A DNA stretch of 38,683 nt from an uncultured Rivibacter sp. (GTDB lineage Bacteria > Pseudomonadota > Gammaproteobacteria > Burkholderiales > Burkholderiaceae), in NCBI GenBank assembly GCA_946480925.1, contig CAMLLU010000054.1, forward strand, positions 1 to 38,683. Direction: 5' to 3'. The notes beneath the pieces are model-generated. The model ran no database searches and was not told the DNA's origin. It worked only from the letters and a program-made list of their open reading frames with translations. The translations under genes and the position numbers were made by a program. Shown in pieces: positions 1-7,128 of this stretch (its first letter is position 1; each line of letters begins with the position of its first letter).

Positions 1-258
1 TCGCGTTCAAGTCCAGCACCATCGGTCGCGGTGAACCGGGCGGTGTCGCGTTCAAATCCAGCGCCATCGGCCGTGGCGAGCCAGGCGGTGTCGCGTTCAG
101 GTCCAGCGCCATCGGCCGTGGTGAACCAGGCGGTGTCGCGTTCAAGTCCAGCGCCATCGGCCGTGGTGAACCAGGCGGTGTCGCGTTCAAGTCCAGCGCC
201 ATCGGCTGCGGTGAACCAGGCGGTGTCGCGTTCAAGTCCAAACCCATCGGCCGCGGCA
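1..258. repeat. 45-bp tandem repeat, five full copies plus a 33-bp partial
   Basis: Copies lie at 1-45, 46-90, 91-135, 136-180 and 181-225, followed by a diverged partial copy at 226-258. Each begins TCGCGTTCAAGTCCAG on the plus strand. The period is a multiple of three, so unit gain or loss keeps frame. In the minus frame ending in the DLNxxP protein, the variants among full copies give about eight synonymous changes (for example GAC/GAT, TTG/CTG, TCA/TCG, GGT/GGC) and two amino-acid changes (R to Q, A to V). The array may extend beyond the left edge. Confidence 0.95.
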
Positions 259-472
259 TCGCGTTCAGGTCAAGTTGCAGGAGCCTGTCGCCCCGGGGAG
301 CCAGCGATGATGGCCCCGGCTCCAAACCGCTGGCCATGGGCCGCGGAGACAACGGCCCTGAACTTTCTCCGGGGCCGGACAAGCGAGGCCGAGCATCCCT
401 GTGCGAGGAGGCATCCGACTCGAGGCTCTCCGCGCGTGGCCTTTTCATGCCTACATTGAGCGATGGAATCAT
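1..472 (-). CDS. Candidate T3SS effector with tandem DLNxxP (EAR-motif) repeats, 3' end beyond window
   Basis: A minus-strand frame opens at an ATG (470-472), 11 nt after the hrcN stop, and stays open to the window edge (157 codons visible). Residues 1-65 are Ser/Pro/Arg-rich and begin MIPSLNVGMKRPRAE, including a KRPR cluster that fits a short monopartite nuclear localisation signal. From about residue 66 the protein is built of 15-residue units LDLNATPPGSPRPMA. Every complete unit contains D-L-N-x-x-P, the plant EAR transcriptional-repression motif; seven DLN cores are visible, the last cut by the edge. DNA differences between repeats are mostly synonymous in this frame. Position after the ATPase gene behind a PIP box suggests co-expression with the T3SS. 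A YscP-like needle-length ruler, often encoded near the ATPase and sometimes repetitive, is the main alternative; HrpB7, the usual neighbour, is coiled-coil and does not match. The Shine-Dalgarno is weak, and a second ATG lies at 446-448. Coding call fairly likely; effector role is inference. Confidence 0.55.
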   Translation of the reverse strand, partial: MIPSLNVGMKRPRAESLESDASSHRDARPRLSGPGESSGPLSPRPMASGLEPGPSSLAPRGDRLLQLDLNAMPRPMGLDLNATPPGSPQPMALDLNATPPGSPRPMALDLNATPPGSPRPMALDLNATPPGSPRPMALDLNATPPGSPRPMVLDLNA

Positions 473-483
473 GACCGTCTTGA

Positions 484-1806
484 TCAGTTGCCCGCCACCT
501 GCTGCAGCGACTGCAGCGAGCGGTCGAAGTCCCACAGGTCGTCGGTGGACTGGCAGAGGAAGTCGCGGATGTGCTGTTGCTTCTGCATGGTCTCGTCGGC
601 CAGCGCGTCGTTGCCGGGCTTGTATTCGCCCATCTGCACCAAGGGCTCGATCTCGTCGTACTTGGCCATGAGCTTGCGCAGCTTGCCGGCGGCGGCCTGG
701 TGCGGCTTGGGCACGATCTGCGACATCACGCGGCTCAGGCTGCCCAGCACGTCGATGGCCGGGTACTGGTTGCGCGCGGCGATCTTGCGCGACAGGATCA
801 TGTGGCCGTCCAGGATGCCTCGCACTTCTTCGGAGATCGGGTCGTTGCCGCTCTCGTCTTCGTACAGCACCGTGTAGAGCGCCGTGATGGAGCCGTGCGC
901 ACCCATGCCGGCACGTTCGAGCAGCCGCGGGATCTCGGCAAACACCGAAGGCGGGAAGCCGCGCCGCGCCGGCGGCTCGCCGGCAGCCAGGCCGATCTCG
1001 CGCTGCGCTCGCGCGAAGCGCGTGAGCGAGTCCATCATCAGCAAGACCTTCAGGCCCTTGTCGCGGTAGTACTCGGCCACCGCGGTGGCCACGTGGGCGG
1101 CCTTGGCACGCTCGCTCGATGAACGGTCGGACGTGGCGCACACCACCACCGAGCGCGCCATGCCGTCTTCGCCCATGATGATTTCGATGAATTCGCGCAC
1201 CTCGCGGCCGCGTTCGCCGATCAGCGCGATGACGCTGATGTCGCACTGCGTGCCGCGCGCGAGCATGCCCATCAGCGTGGACTTGCCCACACCGGCCGGC
1301 GCGAAGATGCCCATGCGCTGGCCTTCGCCGAGCGTGATGAGGCCGTCGATGATCTTCACGCCGGTGGGCAGCGGCCGCTCGATCATCTCGCGCTCCATGG
1401 GCGTGGGCGGCAGTGCGAACACGGGGCGGAACTCGGTGGTCTTCACCGGGCCCTTGCCGTCGATGGGGCGGCCCAGGCTGTCGATCACGCGGCCCAGCAG
1501 CGCATCGCCCACCGGCACCGAAAGCACCTGCCCCAGCCCCACCACGCGCGTGCCGCCTCGCACGCCGAGGATGGAGCCGAAGGGCGAGAGGATGCTGCGC
1601 CCGCCGGAAAAGCCCACCACTTCGGCGGTCTGCAGCACGGAGCCGTCTTCGTCGAGCACCTCGCACAGCTCGCCCAGGCGCGCATCGAGGCCGCTCACGC
1701 GCATCAAGGTGCCGATCACTTCGGTGACCTTGCCGGTGCGGCCCACCATCGAGGCCGAGGCCAGCTCGGACTCCATCAGCCGGGTGAATGCGTTCAGTTC
1801 GCTCAT
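484..1806 (-). CDS. hrcN: T3SS ATPase HrcN (SctN)
   Basis: Cytoplasmic hexameric ATPase of the T3SS, which strips chaperones from substrates and unfolds them at the export gate. Product is 440 aa from the ATG at 1804-1806, preceded by GGAGAC; a GTG at 1860 would add 18 residues, but 440 aa matches the family. Visible motifs: Walker A APAGVGKST (about 169-177), the SctN/FliI signature around GERGREVREF (about 198-207), and Walker B LKVLLMMDS (about 252-260). It is the first gene after a minus-strand PIP box and is followed 11 nt later by the DLNxxP-repeat gene. In Xanthomonas, Ralstonia and Acidovorax hrp clusters this gene directly follows the hrcL equivalent (hrpB5); here hrcL ends at 12777, about 11 kb away. 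Function is very secure. Confidence 0.97.
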   Translation of the reverse strand: MSELNAFTRLMESELASASMVGRTGKVTEVIGTLMRVSGLDARLGELCEVLDEDGSVLQTAEVVGFSGGRSILSPFGSILGVRGGTRVVGLGQVLSVPVGDALLGRVIDSLGRPIDGKGPVKTTEFRPVFALPPTPMEREMIERPLPTGVKIIDGLITLGEGQRMGIFAPAGVGKSTLMGMLARGTQCDISVIALIGERGREVREFIEIIMGEDGMARSVVVCATSDRSSSERAKAAHVATAVAEYYRDKGLKVLLMMDSLTRFARAQREIGLAAGEPPARRGFPPSVFAEIPRLLERAGMGAHGSITALYTVLYEDESGNDPISEEVRGILDGHMILSRKIAARNQYPAIDVLGSLSRVMSQIVPKPHQAAAGKLRKLMAKYDEIEPLVQMGEYKPGNDALADETMQKQQHIRDFLCQSTDDLWDFDRSLQSLQQVAGN

Positions 1807-1868
1807 GAGTCGGGTGTTTCTGTCTCCAGGCAGCCTAGGGCCGCGTGTACGCACGGCCACCCCATGGG

Positions 1869-1893
1869 CCGAACCCGCGAACGGCTTCGCGAA
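1869..1893 (-). promoter_or_regulatory. PIP box upstream of hrcN
   Basis: Plus strand reads CCGAA (1869-1873), 15 bases, GCGAA (1889-1893), which is TTCGC-N15-TTCGG on the minus strand. It sits 63 bp upstream of the hrcN ATG. This is the HrpX/HrpB-activated plant-inducible promoter consensus, and it would give hrcN and the repeat-protein gene their own T3SS-coregulated promoter. Confidence 0.85.
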
Positions 1894-1904
1894 CCGTGGA
1901 AGCG

Positions 1905-2795
1905 TCAGCCCCCGCCGGCGGTCGCCGTGCTGAGCGCCTCGATGAAGTCGGCCACCGGCGATGGAACGCTCGCGTCCTGAGGCATCACCGCCCTGACCGT
2001 GATGGGGATCTCCGGCAGCAGGGTCCGCACGTGGAGCTTGTCACCGCCGCTGGCCATCGCCGTGAACGAATCGATGATCGCCGGCCCGAAGCCCTGCAGG
2101 GCCAGCACCAGCGCCGTGTGGTAGGTCTGCACCGTGATGTCGCCCTGGGGTTCGACGCCGATGCGCGCCCATTGCTCGGCCAATATCGCCCCGATCGGGT
2201 CGCGCTCGTCGATGCAGATGAAGGGCGCATCGGCCAGGTCGCGCAAGGCCACCGAAGATCGCTGGTCCTTGGCGTTCGCACTGGCCCGCGTGACGCACAC
2301 GAGCCGGCCCTGGGCCACGATCTCCTCGCGCAATGCCGGGTGGGTGGCCGGGCCGTAGATGATGCCGACGTCGGCCTCGCGCAGCGCCACGGCCTGTGCG
2401 ATCTCGAGCGAGTGAAGGGTGCGGATGGAGACCCGGACCTGCGGATGCAGCTTGCGGAAGCGCTGCAACGCTTCGGGCAGGTGGCGTACCGCAAGCGAAG
2501 GCACGATCATCACGCGCAGCTGCGTATGAGCCGCGCTGTGCAACGCATTCGCCAGCCTGCGCGCCGACTCCAGGTGCGAGACGACCTTCTGGATCTCGGG
2601 GTACAGCGCCTGCGCTTCCGGGGTGGGCACGAGCCGCTGGCGATGCCGGGTGAACAGGGCGTAGCCCAGCTGCACCTCGGCGTGCTGCAAGGTCTGCGTG
2701 ATGGCCGGCTGGGTGACGTGCAGCAACCGCGCCGCGCCGCTCACCGTGCCGGTGAGCATGATGGCGTTGAAGACCTCGATGTGCTTGAGCCGCAT
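1905..2795 (-). CDS. LysR-type transcriptional regulator
   Basis: A 296-aa LysR-family regulator. The N-terminal winged helix-turn-helix starts MRLKHIEVFNAIMLTGTVSG and includes the recognition segment AARLLHVTQPAITQTLQHAE. A periplasmic-binding-like co-inducer domain follows from about residue 85 to the end. The ATG at 2793-2795 is chosen because LysR proteins normally begin a few residues before this helix; a GTG at 2825 would add ten residues. It lies downstream of the binding-protein and racemase genes on the same strand, so it is probably the last gene of that unit. A perfect 10-bp inverted repeat with a T-N11-A core upstream of the binding-protein gene is the natural binding site. The inducer is unknown; an acidic amino acid or its D-form is a reasonable guess from the neighbours. 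Confidence 0.9.
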   Translation of the reverse strand: MRLKHIEVFNAIMLTGTVSGAARLLHVTQPAITQTLQHAEVQLGYALFTRHRQRLVPTPEAQALYPEIQKVVSHLESARRLANALHSAAHTQLRVMIVPSLAVRHLPEALQRFRKLHPQVRVSIRTLHSLEIAQAVALREADVGIIYGPATHPALREEIVAQGRLVCVTRASANAKDQRSSVALRDLADAPFICIDERDPIGAILAEQWARIGVEPQGDITVQTYHTALVLALQGFGPAIIDSFTAMASGGDKLHVRTLLPEIPITVRAVMPQDASVPSPVADFIEALSTATAGGG

Positions 2796-2886
2796 GCCTT
2801 CGAACCGTCTCTCTTGCGATGTCACGTTTCTCTAGCAAGAAGCGTGACATCGCGTGGACAGCATGGCCGGCCCGGGCTGGCGAAGC

Positions 2887-3654
2887 TCAGTGGACGTTGC
2901 CGCCCGGCTCTGCCCGCTGCGCCAGCGCCCAGGCCACTGCCCGCTTGGCCAGGGCTGCCGTGGCATCGATCACGGGAACCGGCGCCCCTTCGGGCGTGAG
3001 CACCACCGGGATCTCGGTGCAGCCCAGCACCAGCGCCTGGGCGCCCCGCTGCACCAGCGCCTGGGCGCTGCTGCCGAGCAGCTGCCTCGCCTGGTCGAGC
3101 TGCCCTGCCTTGACCGCGGCGATGCCCGGCATGACGCGTTCGAGCATTTCACCGGCCGTGGGCATGACCCACTGCATGGCGGCGGCATCGGGCAGGTTCT
3201 TGGCACGGTTGATGTAGAGGCCCGAAGCCACCGTGGCATCGGTGGCCAGCAGGCCGATGCGGGCCTGCGGCCCCACCAGCCCGGTGGCGGCGTCGAGCGC
3301 CGCATCCACGAGATGGAGCATCGGCAACTTCAACGCGTCGGCAAGTTCGTCGAACCACAGGTGCGCGGTATTGCACGGCATCACCACCAGCTGTGCACCG
3401 GCGTTCGCCAGCCGTTGCCCGCTGGCGATCATGGCGCGAAGCGGCGACGCGCCCTCCCCCCTGAAGGCGGCCGTGCGGTCGGGCACCTGCGGAATGGAGC
3501 TCACCACGACCGGCACGTGCTCCTGGTCGGAGGCGGCTGGCGTGGCGTCCAGCAGCTTGCGCATGAAGTCCACCGTGGCCAGGGGCCCCATGCCGCCGAG
3601 GATGCCGATCACGCCCGGCGCCTGGCAGCTCGCTTGCGTTTGCATCGAGTGCAT
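2887..3654 (-). CDS. Aspartate/glutamate racemase family protein
   Basis: A 255-aa single-domain member of the PLP-independent Asp/Glu racemase superfamily, which interconverts L- and D-acidic amino acids with two cysteines acting as acid and base. Both are present: Cys94 in MPCNTAHLWF and Cys212 in LGCTEIPVVL. The N-terminal GILGGMGPLATVDF is the expected substrate-loop start. The ATG at 3652-3654 lies 11 nt after the binding-protein stop, so the two are cotranscribed; an in-frame ATG at 3643-3645 is an alternative. No signal peptide is seen, so it should act in the cytoplasm. It shares motifs (MGGMGP-like start, CNTAH, CTEIP) with the double racemase encoded divergently from 4790. It could be aspartate- or broad-specificity; the sequence does not decide. 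Confidence 0.9.
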   Translation of the reverse strand: MHSMQTQASCQAPGVIGILGGMGPLATVDFMRKLLDATPAASDQEHVPVVVSSIPQVPDRTAAFRGEGASPLRAMIASGQRLANAGAQLVVMPCNTAHLWFDELADALKLPMLHLVDAALDAATGLVGPQARIGLLATDATVASGLYINRAKNLPDAAAMQWVMPTAGEMLERVMPGIAAVKAGQLDQARQLLGSSAQALVQRGAQALVLGCTEIPVVLTPEGAPVPVIDATAALAKRAVAWALAQRAEPGGNVH

Positions 3655-3665
3655 GGCTGCGCCGG

Positions 3666-4559
3666 TCAGACTGCGGGGTCGTCCGACAGGGCCTTCAGGT
3701 TCTCGCGCAGTTCCTTGCTCATGGGGGCATTGAGGTTGACACCCTTGGGCGGAATCGGCGACTCGAACCACTTCTTGTACAGGCGCTCGAACTCGCCGGC
3801 CTTGATGAGGCGCACCAGCGTGTCGTCGACCAGCTTCTTGATGGCCGGGTCGTCCTTGCGCAGCATGATGGCGTACGGCTCGACCTGGATGGGCTCGCCC
3901 ACGATGGCCAGCGACTGCGGCTCGGGCGCGTTGGCACGCAGGCCGTACAGCAGGATGTCGTCCATGCCGAAGGCGTCGGCGCGGCTTTGCTGGACCAGCA
4001 GCAGCGCTTCCACGTGGTCCTTCGCGTTCATCAGCTCGAAGCCGAGCTTCTGGGCCTGGTTGAACTTGCGCAGCACCAGGATGTTGGTGGTGCCGGTGGT
4101 GGAAACCACCTTCTTGCCCGCGAGGTCGCCGACCGCTTTGACCGGCGAGCCGGCCTTCACCAGGAAGCGCGTGCCGGTGTAGAAGTAGTTGATCGCGAAC
4201 GCCACCTGCTTGGCACGTTCGCTGTTGTTGGTGGTGGAGCCGCACTCGATGTCGATGGTGCCGTTCTGCATCAGCGGAATGCGGTTCTGCGAAGTCACCG
4301 ACTGCTTCTCGACCTTCAGGTCGGTGCGGCCCGTCACCCGCTTCACTTCCTCGACGACCTTGCCGCAGATCTCCCAGCCGAAGCCGGTGGGCTGGCCGTC
4401 GCCGCCCAGGTACGAGAACGGGATCGACGACTCGCGATAGCCGAGCGTGATGACACCGCTGCTCCTGACTTTGCCGAGCGTGTCGGCTTCCTGGGCCTGG
4501 GCACCGACGCACAGGCAGGTCATAAGCAAAGACACCGCCTGAAGGGTACGTAGACGCAT
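3666..4559 (-). CDS. gltI: Glutamate/aspartate ABC transporter periplasmic binding protein (GltI-like)
   Basis: A 297-aa family-3 extracellular solute-binding protein resembling the E. coli glutamate/aspartate binding protein. Residues 1-22 form a Sec signal peptide ending AQA-Q. Typical features follow: SGVITLGYRESSIPFSY near the N-terminus, DIECGSTTNNSER in the ligand pocket region, and GTTNILVLRKFN in the second lobe. The start ATG (4557-4559) has AAGGA about 6 nt upstream. No permease or ATPase genes accompany it here, so the transporter partners must lie elsewhere or the protein is an orphan receptor. Its operon with an Asp/Glu racemase points to acidic amino acids as ligand. The gene symbol is by family resemblance. 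Confidence 0.85.
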   Translation of the reverse strand: MRLRTLQAVSLLMTCLCVGAQAQEADTLGKVRSSGVITLGYRESSIPFSYLGGDGQPTGFGWEICGKVVEEVKRVTGRTDLKVEKQSVTSQNRIPLMQNGTIDIECGSTTNNSERAKQVAFAINYFYTGTRFLVKAGSPVKAVGDLAGKKVVSTTGTTNILVLRKFNQAQKLGFELMNAKDHVEALLLVQQSRADAFGMDDILLYGLRANAPEPQSLAIVGEPIQVEPYAIMLRKDDPAIKKLVDDTLVRLIKAGEFERLYKKWFESPIPPKGVNLNAPMSKELRENLKALSDDPAV

Positions 4560-4640
4560 GTGATTTCCTTGATCGAGACCGTTGAGGTGGCCTTGATCTT
4601 AGGAAGCAAGGGCGCGCGGCGTTCATCGCAATTTCCGCAG

Positions 4641-4665
4641 CACCCATAAGTCAGCCTTATGGGTG
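4641..4665. promoter_or_regulatory. Probable LysR-type operator (perfect inverted repeat with T-N11-A)
   Basis: CACCCATAAG, 5-bp spacer TCAGC, CTTATGGGTG: ten-bp perfect arms. Inside it T4647-N11-A4659 fits the LysR box ATA-N9-TAT. It is about 82-106 bp upstream of the binding-protein ATG, and 35 bp before the PIP box of the divergent double racemase, so one LysR protein could affect both directions. Confidence 0.65.
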
Positions 4666-4699
4666 GATAGAAATCCGCCGACCTTGTCAACCGCATGCC

Positions 4700-4724
4700 T
4701 TCGCCTGCGCATGCATCGGTTCGC
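4700..4724 (+). promoter_or_regulatory. PIP box upstream of double racemase
   Basis: TTCGC (4700-4704), 15 bases, TTCGC (4720-4724): a perfect plant-inducible-promoter box 65 bp before the ATG at 4790. It places this gene, and probably the chaperone and large effector that follow, in the HrpX-type T3SS regulon. Confidence 0.85.
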
Positions 4725-4789
4725 GCGCTGACGTCAGGGCTCACCCTGCCAGGTCGAGCATGACGTCATCAAGGACGGAGTCAACCAAC

Positions 4790-6640
4790 ATGACCATTGC
4801 GATCTCGACCTCCACACGCCCCGCGGCCCCGACGCAGGTTGACGGCGAGACATCCACTTCAGGCGCCGCTCAGCGCGATGCAGGCCCCTCGGCGGCAATG
4901 CCGGCCACAGGCGGCCTGTCGCGGCGGGAGGCCGTCGCAGACGGCACCGGACCGCGCCGCACGGGTGCCGTCATCGGCGTGATGGGTGGCATGGGCCCCG
5001 CGGCCTCCAACCAGTTCGGCCACCAGCTGATCGACCTGAAGACCGGCGCCAAGGCCGACCAGCAGCATGCCCGCGTGCTGCTCGACCAGGCCACCGACAT
5101 CCCGGACCGCACGGGCGCCATCCTCAGCGGCGGCCCCTCGCCGGTGAAGAACATGGAGCAAAGCCTGAAGCGCCTGGACGCGGGCGGCGCGGACCTCGTG
5201 GCCGTGACCTGCAACACCGCCCACCACTTCTTCGACGACATGCAGCGGGCGATCGACAAGTTCGGCCTGAAGCTTTCGATGCTGCACATCGTGGACGCCA
5301 CGATGAAGGAGCTGGAGGCACAGAAGCCAGGGGCCAGGCGCATCGGCCTGCTCGCCACCTCGGGCACGCTGGACTCGAAGATCTACGAGAACCGTGCCGC
5401 GCAGAACGGCCAAGCCAAGGAGTGGGTGTACCCCGACGCCGACACCCAGAAAGGCGCCGTGATGGCCGGCATCTACGACGGCGTCAAGGCGGGCAAGGAA
5501 GACCTCGGCCGCGAGCTGCTGCTGAGCGCCGCGAAGGAACTGCAGGCCAAGGGCGTGGACGCGATCCTGCTGGCCTGCACGGAGATCCCGCTCGTGCTGA
5601 AGACGGGCGACATCAAGGGCGCCGACGGCAAGGACATGCCGCTGATCGACACGCTCGGCTCGCTCGCCAAGGAGGCGCTGGCCAGGGCCGACGCGATGCC
5701 CGGCCGCATCGCCACGCCTTCGGGCTCGTTCTCCGTCCAGCCCGCGGAGCCATCGGGCTTCGTGCAGGCCATGGCGAAGTTCTTCGTGGGTGAGCCCGAG
5801 CGCCCGCGGCGCATCGGCGTGATGGGCGGCATGGGCCCGGCCGCGGCCATGCAGTTCAGCGACTACATGGTCAAGTTCAACACCGAAGCCAGGACCGACC
5901 AGCAGCACGTGCCGATGATGGTGGACCAGGCGACGGACATCCCCGACCGCACCGCCGCCATCCTGTCCGGCGGCCGCAGCCCGGTCGACGAGATGGCCAA
6001 GAGCCTGAAGCGCCTGGCGAAGGCGGGGGCCGACGAGATCGTCATGACCTGCAACACGGCGCACTACTTCTTCCCCGAGATCCAGAAGGTCATCGAGCAG
6101 GAGAAGCTCAAGGTGAACGTGGTGCACATCGTCGAAGCGACGATGAAGCTGCTGGACCAGCAGGCACCGAATGCCCGCAACGTGGGCCTGCTCGCCACCT
6201 CGGGCACCGTGAACACCGGCGTGTACCAGAACCACGATTCGGCCAGGGGCAGGCAATGGATGACGCCCGCCAAGGACACGCAGGAACAGCAGGTCATGGC
6301 CGGCATCTACGAAGGCGTGAAGACCGGCGACCTGGACAAGGGTCGCGACCTGCTGAAGGCCGCGGCCCAGGAGCTCGCAGACAAGGGCGCCGACGCCATC
6401 CTGCTGGCCTGCACCGAGATCCCGCTGGTGTTGAAGACCGGCGACATCAAGAACAAGGACGGCAAGGTCATCCCGCTGATCGACACGCTGGAGGCGCAGG
6501 CGCGCGAAGCGATCGCACGCGCCAAGGTGCCCGTACCGGCCACGCCCAGCGTCCTCAAGCAGATCGCCGAGCAGCTGTGCCTGCCCGCTGACGGCGGCCG
6601 CGCCGAACCCGCCCGGCTACCAGCACTGGCCGGCGCCTGA
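4790..6640 (+). CDS. Tandem double-domain Asp/Glu racemase, candidate T3SS effector
   Basis: A 616-aa protein made of two Asp/Glu racemase domains (about 60-315 and 338-595) with a repeat spacing near 280 residues. All four catalytic cysteines are present: Cys141 (TCNTAHHFF) and Cys263 (LACTEIPLVL) in the first half, Cys421 (TCNTAHYFF) and Cys541 (LACTEIPLVL) in the second. Each half starts with GVMGGMGPAA. Residues 1-58 are rich in Ser, Thr, Ala, Pro and Gly without a Sec signal, as in T3SS effectors. The ATG at 4790 follows AAGGACGGAG; an upstream in-frame ATG at 4760 is less well placed. A perfect PIP box precedes it and a T3SS chaperone gene follows 66 bp later. I know of no characterised effector with this architecture. 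Racemase fold is secure; secretion is inference, and a cytoplasmic enzyme merely co-regulated with hrp genes is the alternative. Confidence 0.8.
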   Translation: MTIAISTSTRPAAPTQVDGETSTSGAAQRDAGPSAAMPATGGLSRREAVADGTGPRRTGAVIGVMGGMGPAASNQFGHQLIDLKTGAKADQQHARVLLDQATDIPDRTGAILSGGPSPVKNMEQSLKRLDAGGADLVAVTCNTAHHFFDDMQRAIDKFGLKLSMLHIVDATMKELEAQKPGARRIGLLATSGTLDSKIYENRAAQNGQAKEWVYPDADTQKGAVMAGIYDGVKAGKEDLGRELLLSAAKELQAKGVDAILLACTEIPLVLKTGDIKGADGKDMPLIDTLGSLAKEALARADAMPGRIATPSGSFSVQPAEPSGFVQAMAKFFVGEPERPRRIGVMGGMGPAAAMQFSDYMVKFNTEARTDQQHVPMMVDQATDIPDRTAAILSGGRSPVDEMAKSLKRLAKAGADEIVMTCNTAHYFFPEIQKVIEQEKLKVNVVHIVEATMKLLDQQAPNARNVGLLATSGTVNTGVYQNHDSARGRQWMTPAKDTQEQQVMAGIYEGVKTGDLDKGRDLLKAAAQELADKGADAILLACTEIPLVLKTGDIKNKDGKVIPLIDTLEAQAREAIARAKVPVPATPSVLKQIAEQLCLPADGGRAEPARLPALAGA

Positions 6641-6706
6641 GCCGCCTGAGCCACACCAGAGCGCTTCATCGTCAACCCCATCTTGCGAACACATCACGAG
6701 CCCATC

Positions 6707-7102
6707 ATGAGCATCACCCTCGACAAGACCCTCACCGTGCGCAGCTGCATGGAAACCATCGCCAAGGCCCTCGGCCACCCGCTCGGCGACGCACCGGACG
6801 CAGGCCTCGCCCTCACCGTCAACAACCTGCCCGTGACCATCGCGCCCGGGCGCAACAACCGCATCGCGGTGTGCTGCCAGATCGCCGAAGCACCGAAGGT
6901 GTCGCAAGACGTGTGGATCAGCGCGCTATCCGAGGCTGCGAGCTGGGGGCTCGACGGCGAGACGCAGCGGTTTGCAGTGGTCGATCGCTATGCCGTGCTG
7001 CTGTGGACGCCCGCGCCGCAACCGGCTTCGCAGCTGCTGCCGCGCCTGTACGAGACCTTCGCCACGGCACTGGCCGTGGCGGACCTGGCTCGCCGCTTCT
7101 GA
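6707..7102 (+). CDS. T3SS class I chaperone (CesT/Tir family)
   Basis: A 131-aa, acidic, single-domain protein of the size and pattern of class I effector chaperones: an N-terminal helix (LTVRSCMETIAKALGHPL), a central beta sheet (LALTVNNLPVTIAP, RIAVCCQIAEAP, RFAVVDRYAVLLWTP) and a C-terminal helix (LYETFATALAVADLARRF). Such dimers keep effector N-termini unfolded and target them to the SctN ATPase. The ATG at 6707 is chosen; a TTG at 6683 is in frame. It lies 26 bp upstream of the 1101-aa effector candidate, the classic chaperone-effector pair arrangement. No PIP box is seen in the 66 bp before it, so transcription from the racemase PIP box is likely. Confidence 0.75.
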   Translation: MSITLDKTLTVRSCMETIAKALGHPLGDAPDAGLALTVNNLPVTIAPGRNNRIAVCCQIAEAPKVSQDVWISALSEAASWGLDGETQRFAVVDRYAVLLWTPAPQPASQLLPRLYETFATALAVADLARRF

Positions 7103-7128
7103 CCGCACGCACAGATAAGGAGCAAACC

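Noticed and set aside
1..258. CRISPR array
   Set aside because: Units are contiguous 45-bp repeats with no unique spacers and no cas genes nearby.
1..472. HrpB7, the usual neighbour after hrcN
   Set aside because: HrpB7 is a coiled-coil protein; this product is Pro/Ser-rich with short linear repeats.
31..671. Plus-strand open frames through the 45-bp repeats (SRSSPAPSAVV and VAFKSSAIGRGEPGG repeat proteins)
   Set aside because: They run antisense into hrcN or stop before it, have no ribosome site, and repeat variants change their amino acids more than in the minus frame.
2887..4647. A single 586-aa minus-strand protein covering the racemase and binding-protein genes
   Set aside because: The N-terminal half is out of frame with the clear GltI-like protein and is low-complexity Arg/Pro-rich; the real racemase starts at 3654.
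6641..6706. PIP box before the chaperone gene
   Set aside because: Only a TTCAT (6665-6669) is present without a matching half-site at N15.
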